From Chryseobacterium joostei (GTDB lineage Bacteria > Bacteroidota > Bacteroidia > Flavobacteriales > Weeksellaceae), in NCBI RefSeq assembly GCF_003815775.1, contig NZ_CP033926.1, positions 2,294,001-2,358,000 on the forward strand: a DNA stretch of 64,000 bases, given 5' to 3'. Made by a program: the position numbers and the translations under genes. The notes beneath the pieces are model-generated. The model worked only from the letters and a program-made list of their open reading frames with translations, did no database searches and was not told the origin of the DNA. This document shows positions 24,288 through 32,479 of the stretch, piece after piece (position 1 is the stretch's first letter; each line of letters begins with the position of its first letter).

Positions 24288-24740
24288 GTGAAAAAATTTT
24301 TACTCTACATTCCTGCAGTAGTATTCTGTACTACACTAACTCTGGTTTCCTGTAATTCGTCTAAGAATCTTAATACCAATCTTCCTGTAGATATTGCAAA
24401 CCGACCTGCTGATGAAGACAGTCAAAAATATGATCAGGCCCAGCTGGATAAGTTAAAAGCTTCTATTGAATCTGAAGCAACAGGAGAAAAATGTACAGAT
24501 GTTAGTGAATGGACATTTGCTCCGATGGGAGTAAAAGCCTGCGGCGGACCTCAGCAATACATCGCCTATTCTAAAAAGATAGAGTCCAGTATTCTACCAA
24601 GGATCAATGAATATACAGATAAAGTAAGGGTTTTTAATGAAAAATACAATATTACTTCTGACTGTATGGTGATTACTCCCCCGACTTCTCTGAAGTGCAT
24701 CCACGGAAAAGTAAGACTTATCACCCCCGATGATAATTAA
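24288..24740 (+). CDS. Hypothetical lipoprotein, 150 residues (GTG start)
   Basis: The reading frame starts at GTG 24288 (read as MKKFLLYIPAVVFCTTLTLV) and no in-frame ATG precedes it. The lipobox LVSC gives a lipidated Cys near residue 22, followed by a Asn/Ser-rich linker. The mature part contains a Cys-containing block (EKCTDVSEWTFAPMGVKACG, then GPQQYIAYSKKI) and later DCMVITPPTSLKC, so four cysteines may form two disulphides. I do not recognise a named family. It has its own terminator and is divergent from the helicase gene. Confidence 0.75.
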   Translation: MKKFLLYIPAVVFCTTLTLVSCNSSKNLNTNLPVDIANRPADEDSQKYDQAQLDKLKASIESEATGEKCTDVSEWTFAPMGVKACGGPQQYIAYSKKIESSILPRINEYTDKVRVFNEKYNITSDCMVITPPTSLKCIHGKVRLITPDDN

Positions 24741-24772
24741 AAATAAAGCAAAGGTTCCATAATCAAATCAAC

Positions 24773-24802
24773 AAAAATCCCGATCCTAGGATCGGGATTT
24801 TT
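24773..24802 (+). terminator. Terminator after the 24288 lipoprotein gene
   Basis: A perfect 14-bp stem (AAAAATCCCGATCC with its complement) separated by TA. Symmetric A and T tracts allow action on both strands, also for the minus-strand carbonic anhydrase gene downstream. Confidence 0.88.
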
Positions 24803-24892
24803 ACTTATTTCTGAAAAGCAGTACAGCTGAGATAATGGGTAATAACAAATGTTTAACACCTAAACTTTAAACTTTGAACCCTAAACTTTAAT

Positions 24893-25429
24893 CTACAACT
24901 CGTAATCTTTTACATTTTCTTTATACCAAGACGAATATTTCACATAGTTATCTGCAATTCTGTTGACTTCGCCTTCCAATAATTGAGCATTAATATCCTT
25001 GATTTTTTTGGCAGGAACACCTCCCCAAACTTCTCCGGACTTGATGTGAGTTCCCTGTGTTACCACTGAGCCCGCTCCTACAATTGAATTTTCTTCAACC
25101 AGACAATCATCCATAACAATAGCTCCCATTCCGATCAATACATTATCATGAATAGTACATCCGTGAACAATTGCATTGTGCCCGATGGAAACATTATTCC
25201 CTATATTCAGGGGATGTTTCTGATAGGTACAGTGCAGCATTGCATTATCCTGAACATTCACCTTGTTTCCCATTTTAATATAATGAACATCTCCACGGAT
25301 CACCGCATTGTACCAAACGCTACAATCTTTTCCCATGGTAACATCTCCGATAATAGTAGCCGTTTCAGCTAAAAAAGTGTTCTCTCCGATCTGTGGGCTT
25401 TTCCCTAAAAGTTCTTTTATTAGTGCCAT
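24893..25429 (-). CDS. Gamma carbonic anhydrase family protein
   Basis: A 178-residue left-handed beta-helix protein with hexapeptide repeats (IGDVTMGKDCSVW, IRGDVHYIKMGNKVNVQDNAM, IGNNVSIGHNAIVHGC). The zinc ligands of gamma-CA are visible as His in MLHCTYQ and as the paired His in IGHNAIVHGC. The C-terminal GVPAKKIKDIN is typical of the YrdA/PaaY group. Many YrdA-type members have no proven CA activity, so the reaction is uncertain. It is cytoplasmic and stands alone. Confidence 0.88.
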   Translation of the reverse strand: MALIKELLGKSPQIGENTFLAETATIIGDVTMGKDCSVWYNAVIRGDVHYIKMGNKVNVQDNAMLHCTYQKHPLNIGNNVSIGHNAIVHGCTIHDNVLIGMGAIVMDDCLVEENSIVGAGSVVTQGTHIKSGEVWGGVPAKKIKDINAQLLEGEVNRIADNYVKYSSWYKENVKDYEL

Positions 25430-25566
25430 AGTTTTAATTTGAAATTTTGAAAATAAGCCTGTTTGAAAATTATGATTTAGTACACTTTATTTTTAGCATC
25501 TAACTTCTAAATTAAAGCGATAGCAAAAATCTAACTCTCAACTTTCAGCTTCTGACTTCTAATGCG

Positions 25567-25574
25567 TATTTTTG
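25567..25574 (+). promoter_or_regulatory. Candidate -7 box for the nfu-hemH run
   Basis: TATTTTTG (TAnnTTTG), 22 nt before the ATG at 25597. The upstream ~130 bp is mostly low-complexity CTTCTAA-type sequence. Confidence 0.45.
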
Positions 25575-25596
25575 TATCTCAAATTTAACGAAAAAA

Positions 25597-26475
25597 ATGC
25601 GTACCGTACTTATAGAACCAACCGAAAACCCAAAAGTGATGAAATTTGTTGCAGATTACAACTTGATTCCCGGGTCTTTGGAATTGGATAGAAATTCAGA
25701 TGTTTCAGAAATTCCTTTGGCACAGGAGCTTTTCAATTATCCGTTTGTGGAAAGAATTTTCATTACGGCTAATTTTGTAGCAGTAGCCAAGCAGGATACC
25801 ATAGAATGGGAACATGTAGCTGAAAGCCTGAAAAATGTAATTGAAGATGAATTATTGGCTAATCCCAGACTTTATCTTCAGAAGAAAAAAGAAATGTATC
25901 AGATCTATTCAGAAATGACACCTAACCCAAATGTAATGAAGTTTGTTTCCAGCAAACTACTTATGGAGGGTTTTGTAGAGGTAAAATCAAGAGAAGCAGC
26001 AACCGAAGTTCCTTTGGCAGCAGCTATCTTCAATGAGTTTGATTTTGCAACAGAGGTTTTCATTTCAGATAACTTTGTGGCAGTTACCAAAAATCATACT
26101 GTGGAATGGCATGAAGTAATGACTACTGTTCGTGCTCTTATCTCTGATTATCTTCAAAATGGAGGTGAAATTTCTAATATTGAACCTCAAAAACACGAAA
26201 ATCCTGTTGAAAAAATCATCAACAGAGATTATACGGATGATGAGCAGAAAATTTCTGATATCTTAAATGAATATGTAGCTCCTGCTGTGGAAAATGATGG
26301 TGGAAAAATTTCCTTAATGGAATATGATGAATCTACCAAAACCGCAAAAATGCTTTTACAGGGAGCTTGCTCAGGTTGTCCTAGCTCTACCGCTACTTTA
26401 AAGAATGGTATTGAAAACATCCTGAAACAATTTGTTCCGGAGCTTGTAGAAAGAGTGGAAGCTGTAAACGGATAA
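25597..26475 (+). CDS. nfuA: NifU family Fe-S cluster scaffold/carrier with two Nfu N-terminal domains
   Basis: A 292-residue cytoplasmic protein. Residues 1 to about 90 and 105 to about 190 are tandem Nfu_N domains (EPTENPKVMKFVADYNL and EMTPNPNVMKFVSSKLL). The C-terminal NifU domain (about 215-290) carries GACSGCPSSTATLKNG, whose CxxC binds a 4Fe-4S cluster between two subunits. The duplicated N-domain is usual in Bacteroidetes. It heads a run with an FMN reductase (10 nt later) and ferrochelatase (15 nt later), linking Fe-S delivery to heme synthesis. Confidence 0.92.
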   Translation: MRTVLIEPTENPKVMKFVADYNLIPGSLELDRNSDVSEIPLAQELFNYPFVERIFITANFVAVAKQDTIEWEHVAESLKNVIEDELLANPRLYLQKKKEMYQIYSEMTPNPNVMKFVSSKLLMEGFVEVKSREAATEVPLAAAIFNEFDFATEVFISDNFVAVTKNHTVEWHEVMTTVRALISDYLQNGGEISNIEPQKHENPVEKIINRDYTDDEQKISDILNEYVAPAVENDGGKISLMEYDESTKTAKMLLQGACSGCPSSTATLKNGIENILKQFVPELVERVEAVNG

Positions 26476-26485
26476 CCTATACTTC

Positions 26486-27013
26486 ATGATCTCCCAAAAA
26501 AAAATTCTTGTAATTGTTGGAAGTGCCACAAAAGCTTCCAGCAATCAGAAACTGATGGAACAGGTATTGGAAAAAAATCCCAATATTAATTTCCAAATGC
26601 ATCATGATCTTTCTATTCTTCCCCACTTTGATACATCCTTAACTGATGTTGATATCCCTGAGGAAGTCGTAAAGATAAGGGAGAAGATTAATCATTCGGC
26701 GGGAGTAATATTTTCTACTCCGGAATATATTTTCAGTATTCCGAGCAGATTAAAGAACTTACTGGAATGGTGTGTTTCTACCAATGTTTTCTCAGACAAA
26801 CCTGTTGCTTTTATTACAGGTTCTGCCAATGGTGAAAAAGGTCATGAAGAATTATTATTGCTTTTAAAAACTCTTGGAGCAAAAACTAATGATAAACATC
26901 AGCTTTTGATAAAGGGAATAAAAGGTAAGTTCAGTAATGATGGCACGGTTGAAAGTAATACCTTTGCTAAAGTATCAAAATTAGTAACAGATTTCAACGA
27001 TTCTGTTTCATAA
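26486..27013 (+). CDS. NADPH-dependent FMN reductase family protein
   Basis: A 175-residue flavodoxin-like protein starting KKILVIVGSATKASSNQKLM, the phosphate-binding loop of the NADPH-dependent FMN reductase (ChrR/ArsH-like) family. VIFSTPEYIFSIPSRLKNLLEW is the family flavin-binding segment (usually TPEYNGS.P..LKN). It probably reduces FMN or quinones in the cytoplasm; substrate unknown. It starts 10 nt after nfuA and is followed 15 nt later by hemH in the same frame. Confidence 0.85.
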   Translation: MISQKKILVIVGSATKASSNQKLMEQVLEKNPNINFQMHHDLSILPHFDTSLTDVDIPEEVVKIREKINHSAGVIFSTPEYIFSIPSRLKNLLEWCVSTNVFSDKPVAFITGSANGEKGHEELLLLLKTLGAKTNDKHQLLIKGIKGKFSNDGTVESNTFAKVSKLVTDFNDSVS

Positions 27014-27028
27014 TTAAAATTAAAAACA

Positions 27029-28057
27029 TTGAATAAAAAAGGAATTTTACTGGTGAATCTCGGATCTCCGAGATCTACTGAGGTAAACGATGTAAAAGAA
27101 TATCTTGACGAATTTTTAATGGACGAAAGAGTCATCGATTACCGTTGGATTTTCCGTGCTCTTCTTGTTCAGGGTGTAATCCTGAAAACAAGACCTGCCA
27201 AGTCTGCTGAAGCCTATAAAACGGTATGGACAGATGAAGGTTCGCCTTTGATCGTTATTACTGAAAAGATTCGGAAAAAACTTCAGAAAGTGGTAGATGT
27301 TTCCGTGGAAATTGGAATGAGATATGCAGAACCAAGCATTGAAACCGGAATTCAAAAACTGGTGGATCAGGGTATTTCTGAAATTGTTCTTTTTCCTTTG
27401 TATCCTCAATATGCAATGAGTACAACCGAAACTGTTATTGAAAAAGCAGAGGAAGTAAGAAAGAAAAAATTCCCAAAGGTGAAGATCAATTATATTCAGC
27501 CTTTTTACAATAGGGATATTTATATTAATTGTCTTGCAGAAAGTATTAAGGAAAAGCTTCCTGAGAACTTTGACGCACTCCAGTTTTCTTACCATGGAGT
27601 TCCTGAAAGACATATTTATAAGACAGATCCTACCAAAAGCTGTAATCTTAATGATTGTTGTTCCCGAGAAGATAATCCAAGTCATCAGTTCTGCTATCGT
27701 CATCAATGTTATAAAACAACGCAGCTTGTCATTGAGAAATTAAATTTACCTAAAGAAAAAACTATCGTTTCTTTCCAGTCAAGATTAGGAAAAGATAAAT
27801 GGATTGAACCTTATACGGACGAAACTCTGGAAACCATTCCTAAAAAAGGAGTGAAAAATCTTGCTATTGTTTGTCCTGCATTTGTTTCAGACTGTCTTGA
27901 GACACTGGAGGAAATTTCTGTGGAAGGAAAAGAGCAGTTCATGCATGGAGGTGGAGAAACATTCCAATATATTCCTTGTTTAAATGATGAAGACCGATGG
28001 ATAGAAGTGGTAAAGACACTTTGTGAAGAAAAGCTGAATGATTTTTATTTGGTATAA
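27029..28057 (+). CDS. hemH: Ferrochelatase (TTG start)
   Basis: A 342-residue enzyme that inserts Fe2+ into protoporphyrin IX (or coproporphyrin III) in heme synthesis. GILLVNLGSPRST is the conserved N-terminus, FSYHGVPERH holds the metal-binding His, and CPAFVSDCLETLEEI holds the conserved Glu. A Cys-rich segment (CNLNDCCSREDNPSHQFCYR) recalls the extra Cys of some bacterial enzymes. The start must be TTG 27029: the preceding gene's stop (27011-27013) is in the same frame and no ATG or GTG lies between. It is probably translated from the nfuA transcript. Confidence 0.94.
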   Translation: MNKKGILLVNLGSPRSTEVNDVKEYLDEFLMDERVIDYRWIFRALLVQGVILKTRPAKSAEAYKTVWTDEGSPLIVITEKIRKKLQKVVDVSVEIGMRYAEPSIETGIQKLVDQGISEIVLFPLYPQYAMSTTETVIEKAEEVRKKKFPKVKINYIQPFYNRDIYINCLAESIKEKLPENFDALQFSYHGVPERHIYKTDPTKSCNLNDCCSREDNPSHQFCYRHQCYKTTQLVIEKLNLPKEKTIVSFQSRLGKDKWIEPYTDETLETIPKKGVKNLAIVCPAFVSDCLETLEEISVEGKEQFMHGGGETFQYIPCLNDEDRWIEVVKTLCEEKLNDFYLV

Positions 28058-28078
28058 ATCATTCATCCAAAATATACA

Positions 28079-28110
28079 AAAAGGCCGCAGAATATTTCTA
28101 CGGCCTTTTC
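28079..28110. terminator. Terminator between hemH and the M4 protease gene
   Basis: A stem AAAAAGGCCG / CGGCCTTTT with a further imperfect extension and a 7-nt loop, flanked by A- and T-tracts; works for both convergent genes. Confidence 0.8.
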
Positions 28111-28128
28111 TTTGGAATATATTAAAGT

Positions 28129-30084
28129 TTATTTTTTGATAAGGTTTCCTGCGGTCTGTCCGTTCACTGTTACAATGTAAACTCCAGGAAGCATATTGGT
28201 TGGAAGCTGTATATTGATTTTATTAGCTCCATCAGTAAGGATCACTTTTTCAGAAATCTCTTTTTTACCTGTTAAGCTTACCAATTCTACTGTTCCTTTA
28301 CCTGCTTTTCCGTCAAATGCAACCGTAAATCTGTCTGTTGCCGGATTTGGACTAATGGTATAAGGTGATTCTTTTGCTGCTGTTGCCACCAATCCTGCCG
28401 GAGAAGTACCACCACCAACACCTACTGCATTCCATGCATTGGTAACCTGTGTTACTTCATTACTGCCTGCTCCGTATAAATCTGCAGCTGACTGAAGAGA
28501 ATACGTTCTTGCATTAGCATAAGTAGATGTGGAAGTAAGATAAGTAGTTAAAGTTCTGTAAGCAATTGCTCCTGCTTTATCTAACCCTATTCCGGAAACA
28601 TTATAGGCAAAACCTTTATCATTGGTTCCTGTTCCTCCAGTTACCAATAAGTAGTACCAAAAATTAAGAACACCTGAATTGGTATGAACTCCACAATAAT
28701 CATTAGATTGGCTAGGGCTGGCACATCCTGAAGTGGTAGTTGTTTTCCAGTAAGTTCCCATATAAGTATCCGGCTGGCTATAAGCATTAGGATTTGCCAT
28801 ATTTCTGATCACATAACTGAAGTCCTCTCCCAGTGTCCAGCTAGCCTGGCTTGGTCTAGCCCATTTTTCTATTGTATTTCCAAAAATATCCGAGAATCCT
28901 TCATTTAAAGCTCCAGGCTCTCTCTGATAAACAAGATTTGCTGTTTTAGAAGTCATTCCGTGGGTAATTTCATGACCGCAAACATCAAGTGCAGTTAGCG
29001 GTTTACCTCCATTTGTAGAAGAGCTTCCGTCACCGTAAGTCATTCTAGACCCATCCCAAAATGCATTAAAATAGTTGGTTGAATAATGAACATACGATTT
29101 TATAGCAAAGTTATTGTTGTCAATACTTTTTCTGCCAAACTTTGTATAGAAATAATCCAGTGTCATTTCTGCTCCCCAGTGGGCATCGGTAGCATACTGA
29201 TCTTTATTGGTATTCACATTGTTCCATACATTGTCGGTATCTGTAAAATCTACTGCAGAAGAATAATTGGTTCCTTTTTTCAAATTATAGGTTTCTACAG
29301 CTGTTCCTCCATTTCTACCGGTTTCTCTCAGTCTGTAACTTCCATTATAAGAATCAGCAACGATATTTCTGCTTCCACTGTATCCTGTAGTAGCAGTTCC
29401 CGGAGCATTTACATCATGAATAATGGCATCTACTCCTAAGACTTTACCATTCTTTGCATCTACAAAAACATATTGTCTGCTTAGTGGTTTTTCTGCATAA
29501 ATATCAAATTTATAAGCTAGTTTAAGCTCTTTTAAGCTTTCATCTGTAGGCTCTGAATAATATACCATCTCACCTTTAGGGGCGAAACTGGCCTTATCAT
29601 CACCGGATTCTTTTTTAATAAAATCTTCCTCTTCTTTATTTTGCCACTTATATTTATCTGCTCCCACAAATGAAAGTGCACTTTGCAATGCTGTACTTTC
29701 AGAAATATTAGATTTCTTTTCTATTCCCTGAGGAACATCAAGAATCCATTTTCCGGACTCTCCTACAATTTTACCGTTTTTAGTTTGTACAGCCATCATT
29801 CCGTATTCTACAGGAATTCCGTTGACTGTTTGTTGAAATCTGTGGGTTTCAAAACCCAATCCATCTTTTTCTAATCCAATCTTACGGGATTCTCCGGAAG
29901 AAAGTCGCTGAGAAGCTTCATTGAATAAAACCGGACTTCCCTGAAAAGTAGGTCCATCTTTTTCAAATCTCATAAACTCTGCATGTAGTCCGCTTTTACC
30001 AGGAACTACTTTTGATGGTGTGTTTTGTCCAAAAGCAAAAGAGCAAGCTGCAACACTTGCTGCTAGGATAAATTTTGTTTTCAT
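28129..30084 (-). CDS. Secreted M4 family (thermolysin-like) metalloprotease with type IX sorting domain
   Basis: About 651 residues from ATG 30084 (MKTKFILAASVAACSFAFGQ), which starts a signal peptide; the longer frame adds an unlikely 19 residues. After the signal come FTP and PepSY propeptide regions (about residues 40-230). The catalytic domain then carries DVCGHEITHGMTSKTANLVY (HExxH zinc site), GALNEGFSDIFG (third ligand Glu) and HTNSGVLNFWYYLL (catalytic His). A type A T9SS C-terminal signal ends the protein (YTISPNPATDRFTVAFDGKA ... MLPGVYIVTVNGQ). It should be exported through T9SS as a zymogen and degrade proteins outside the cell. Confidence 0.93.
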   Translation of the reverse strand: MKTKFILAASVAACSFAFGQNTPSKVVPGKSGLHAEFMRFEKDGPTFQGSPVLFNEASQRLSSGESRKIGLEKDGLGFETHRFQQTVNGIPVEYGMMAVQTKNGKIVGESGKWILDVPQGIEKKSNISESTALQSALSFVGADKYKWQNKEEEDFIKKESGDDKASFAPKGEMVYYSEPTDESLKELKLAYKFDIYAEKPLSRQYVFVDAKNGKVLGVDAIIHDVNAPGTATTGYSGSRNIVADSYNGSYRLRETGRNGGTAVETYNLKKGTNYSSAVDFTDTDNVWNNVNTNKDQYATDAHWGAEMTLDYFYTKFGRKSIDNNNFAIKSYVHYSTNYFNAFWDGSRMTYGDGSSSTNGGKPLTALDVCGHEITHGMTSKTANLVYQREPGALNEGFSDIFGNTIEKWARPSQASWTLGEDFSYVIRNMANPNAYSQPDTYMGTYWKTTTTSGCASPSQSNDYCGVHTNSGVLNFWYYLLVTGGTGTNDKGFAYNVSGIGLDKAGAIAYRTLTTYLTSTSTYANARTYSLQSAADLYGAGSNEVTQVTNAWNAVGVGGGTSPAGLVATAAKESPYTISPNPATDRFTVAFDGKAGKGTVELVSLTGKKEISEKVILTDGANKINIQLPTNMLPGVYIVTVNGQTAGNLIKK

Positions 30085-30347
30085 AATAATATTGGTTTGA
30101 TGTGAAAACGAATTTATAAATTTTTCACAATAAAATGACATATAATTTAATTAAAATTCAATAGAAAATATAAATCATTAAACAAAACACAATAATGATT
30201 TTAAAAAGAAGAGAAATAATTAAACATAATTTTATTATTAATTGATTTTTTTATTAATTAATTTAATAAAAATCAAATTTTTGTGAATTATTTTTTTTGT
30301 TATGCAAAACATTAAACTGGAAATAATTCTATCAATCAATTATTACG
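30085..30347. other. AT-rich intergenic region upstream of the M4 protease gene
   Basis: About 260 bp of very AT-rich sequence with runs such as ATTAATTAATTTAAT. No gene, strong promoter match, or stable hairpin is visible. The M4 gene's promoter is presumably here. Confidence 0.5.
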
Positions 30348-30381
30348 TAAAAAAAGAAAGGCCATCTCAAAAGAGACAGCC
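30348..30381 (-). terminator. Terminator of the plug-protein gene (minus strand)
   Basis: Minus strand: GGCTGTCTC pairs with GAGATGGCC (two G-T wobbles), TTTT loop, followed by CTTTCTTTTTTT. Confidence 0.75.
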
Positions 30382-30416
30382 AAAAATATTTTATACAGTT
30401 TAATTAAAAAAAGGAA

Positions 30417-31631
30417 TTATTTTCTAATCGGAGTTCTGAATTCTCCATACCCTATTAAACCATCATAGTTTCTACCAAAAGGAGCATAATATAGAAATGC
30501 CTGGTAAAGGTTATCAGTCTGCCAGAAATTACCATTTACTTCGCCAAAATCCAATGGACCATTCCCCTGCTTCGTTGCTAAAATATAGTTATAAAAACCT
30601 TGTTTCAGGAAAATCTTAGCCACATATTGCTTACCTGCCACATCGTATTGCATTTGGTTTTCTTTACTAGCCTGAAAATTATTAAATCCGCCAAGAACAT
30701 AAATTTCCTTATCCACAGGTTCTGATTCCAGGTAAAAATACACCCATGAATAATCTGCTTCCCTTTCTGCATCTCTTTCTCTTCCCAGATCATTTCTTCT
30801 GTAATACCAGGCTCCGTTTACATCGGGCTGATACTGATAGTTTAAAGGAAATGCCCATACCGGATGCAAATAGGTATAATTGCCATCATCCTTTACCTCT
30901 ACCGCACGAACCATGTCTGCAGCGATAGTCATATTTTTATTATCAAAATAATAGAATTCATTGTCTCCCGGAAAGGTAAGGTTCATTTGCTGGAAAAGCA
31001 TTTGATTTCCTAAAACAGTACTTGGTTTCTGATTAGAAATAACCATATTCGGGTTGTTATTCTGCATCACATTTAATGATATGGAATTCACATTGGAGGA
31101 AAGATCTCCTCCTTTTGGTGAAGCCTTTACTTCTACCCTTTGGTTCAGATTGGGATTCTTTGCATCTGCAATCCTTGAAACATTCACTCCTACCGACGCA
31201 ATGTCTTCCACCAGATAAAATCTTCTTTTGAAAAGAGGTTTATCAGCTGAATCCTTGTACACAATCAGTTCAAAATTCCCCGATACTTTTGGTTGTATCT
31301 TATCATTGGGAAACGTTAGCTTGTAGTGAGTATAAGCCTGTAATGTATTGAAGGAATATTGAAATTTATCCAGAAGCGCATTCATGCTTCCACTGGCAAA
31401 CTCTGTGAAAAACAGGTTGTCATCATTCCAGTTTCTGTCGTAATGTTTAATGGTATATCTATAGATTTCGCTGCCATTGGTAAGGTCATCAAAGCTCAGA
31501 ACCAATTGTTCACCGAACTTTATTACCGGAGTTTCATCATTCGTCTGAGGGTTGAATAACTGGATACTTTGGATATTTTGTCCGTAAACCAGCCCACCCA
31601 AGGAGAGTAAAAGTATTCGCAAAGTTTTCAT
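30417..31631 (-). CDS. Type IX secretion system plug protein (DUF5103 family)
   Basis: A 404-residue protein with signal peptide (MKTLRILLLSLGGLVYGQ). The first domain (IQSIQLFNPQTNDETPVIKF, GSEIYRYTIKHYDRNWNDDN) matches the former DUF5103, now described as the T9SS plug that closes the SprA translocon when no substrate is bound. The rest is beta-rich, with NQKPSTVLGNQMLFQQMN and VYFYLESEPVDKEIYVLGGF near the C-terminal domain. Periplasmic or outer-membrane-associated location is expected. Two T9SS substrates (2620 and 28129) lie in the same window. It is divergent from the MBL-fold gene. Confidence 0.85.
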   Translation of the reverse strand: MKTLRILLLSLGGLVYGQNIQSIQLFNPQTNDETPVIKFGEQLVLSFDDLTNGSEIYRYTIKHYDRNWNDDNLFFTEFASGSMNALLDKFQYSFNTLQAYTHYKLTFPNDKIQPKVSGNFELIVYKDSADKPLFKRRFYLVEDIASVGVNVSRIADAKNPNLNQRVEVKASPKGGDLSSNVNSISLNVMQNNNPNMVISNQKPSTVLGNQMLFQQMNLTFPGDNEFYYFDNKNMTIAADMVRAVEVKDDGNYTYLHPVWAFPLNYQYQPDVNGAWYYRRNDLGRERDAEREADYSWVYFYLESEPVDKEIYVLGGFNNFQASKENQMQYDVAGKQYVAKIFLKQGFYNYILATKQGNGPLDFGEVNGNFWQTDNLYQAFLYYAPFGRNYDGLIGYGEFRTPIRK

Positions 31632-31675
31632 TATTACGAAGATAACGAAAAATAGCCATTTTCTTAATAATATCG

Positions 31676-31683
31676 TATTTTTG
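31676..31683 (+). promoter_or_regulatory. Candidate -7 box for the MBL-fold gene
   Basis: TATTTTTG (TAnnTTTG), 19 nt before the ATG at 31703; no TTG at -33. Confidence 0.4.
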
Positions 31684-31702
31684 AATAAAAAATATTCAGA
31701 TT

Positions 31703-32341
31703 ATGCTTCAGATTCAAGGTTTCGTATTCAACTTTGCCAGCGAAAATACATATATCATTTATAACGAAAACAAGAATGCCTGGTTAATTGATCCGGGAAA
31801 TATGAATGCTCAGGAAACTCAGGCCATTGATAATTTTATCAAAGAACATGAGCTGAAAATTCAGAAAATTCTTTTAACTCATGCTCACATTGATCATGTT
31901 TTAGGGCTTCAGTGGGCATTTGATACCTTTAAAGTGCCTGTATATATGCATCAGGAGGATCAGGAAGTTCTGGATATGCTTCAGGCCAGTGGAATGAGAT
32001 TTGGTTTTCCTGTTGATCCTGTAAAAGTAGATGTGGAATATGTAAAGGAGGATGATGAATTGGATCTGGATGGTGAAAAATTCAAGATTTATCATGTTCC
32101 GGGACACTCTCCGGGAAGTGTTGTCTATCATAACGAAAATCAAAAATTCATGATCTCCGGTGATGTTCTTTTTGAGGGGAGCATCGGTAGAACAGACCTT
32201 TATAAAGGAAACTATGAGCAATTGATTGATGGAATAAAAACTAAACTTTTCGTTTTAGATTCTGATACACAGGTTTTCTCGGGTCATGGAAACCCTACCT
32301 CAATAGGTTTTGAGAAACAATATAATCCGTTTTTTAAATAA
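31703..32341 (+). CDS. MBL-fold metallo-hydrolase (glyoxalase II-like)
   Basis: A 212-residue cytoplasmic hydrolase. The HxHxDH zinc motif is THAHIDHVLG with H60, H62, D64 and H65. Further ligands are His in YHVPGHSPGS, Asp in SGDVLFEGSIGRTDL, and His in FSGHGNPT. The order and spacing fit the glyoxalase II/YcbL-like subgroup, which cleaves thioesters such as S-lactoylglutathione or related compounds; the true substrate is not clear. The gene is alone between the plug gene and a dispersed repeat. Confidence 0.9.
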   Translation: MLQIQGFVFNFASENTYIIYNENKNAWLIDPGNMNAQETQAIDNFIKEHELKIQKILLTHAHIDHVLGLQWAFDTFKVPVYMHQEDQEVLDMLQASGMRFGFPVDPVKVDVEYVKEDDELDLDGEKFKIYHVPGHSPGSVVYHNENQKFMISGDVLFEGSIGRTDLYKGNYEQLIDGIKTKLFVLDSDTQVFSGHGNPTSIGFEKQYNPFFK

Positions 32342-32365
32342 CAAACTCTAGGTTCAAAACTATTT

Positions 32366-32419
32366 TTCTCTCAGATTTTGCAGATAAAGTAGATTTTATT
32401 TTTCCTGAGATTCGCAAAC
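32366..32419. repeat. Dispersed GCAGATTTTGC-family intergenic repeat (copy 2)
   Basis: CTCTCAGATTTTGCAGATAA and a second AGATT word followed by TGAGATTCGC. It resembles the elements at 2437-2505 and 38693-38790. It is degenerate, with no coding potential. Confidence 0.4.
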
Positions 32420-32428
32420 AATAAATAA

Positions 32429-32458
32429 AAACCGTCAGAAAATAGTTCCTGACGGTTT
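32429..32458 (-). terminator. Terminator of the trehalase operon (minus strand)
   Basis: AAACCGTCAG / CTGACGGTTT, a 10-bp perfect stem with a 10-nt loop. On the minus strand a T-rich tract follows, 22 nt after the TonB receptor stop. Confidence 0.8.
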
Positions 32459-32479
32459 CGTGTTATAAAGAAATAGAGT

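Noticed and set aside
27116..27706. 196-residue minus-strand frame
   Set aside because: Antisense of hemH. The real frame has all ferrochelatase motifs; this one has none.
29086..29439. 117-residue plus-strand frame inside the M4 gene
   Set aside because: Opposite strand of a well-supported protease; composition is that of a shadow frame.
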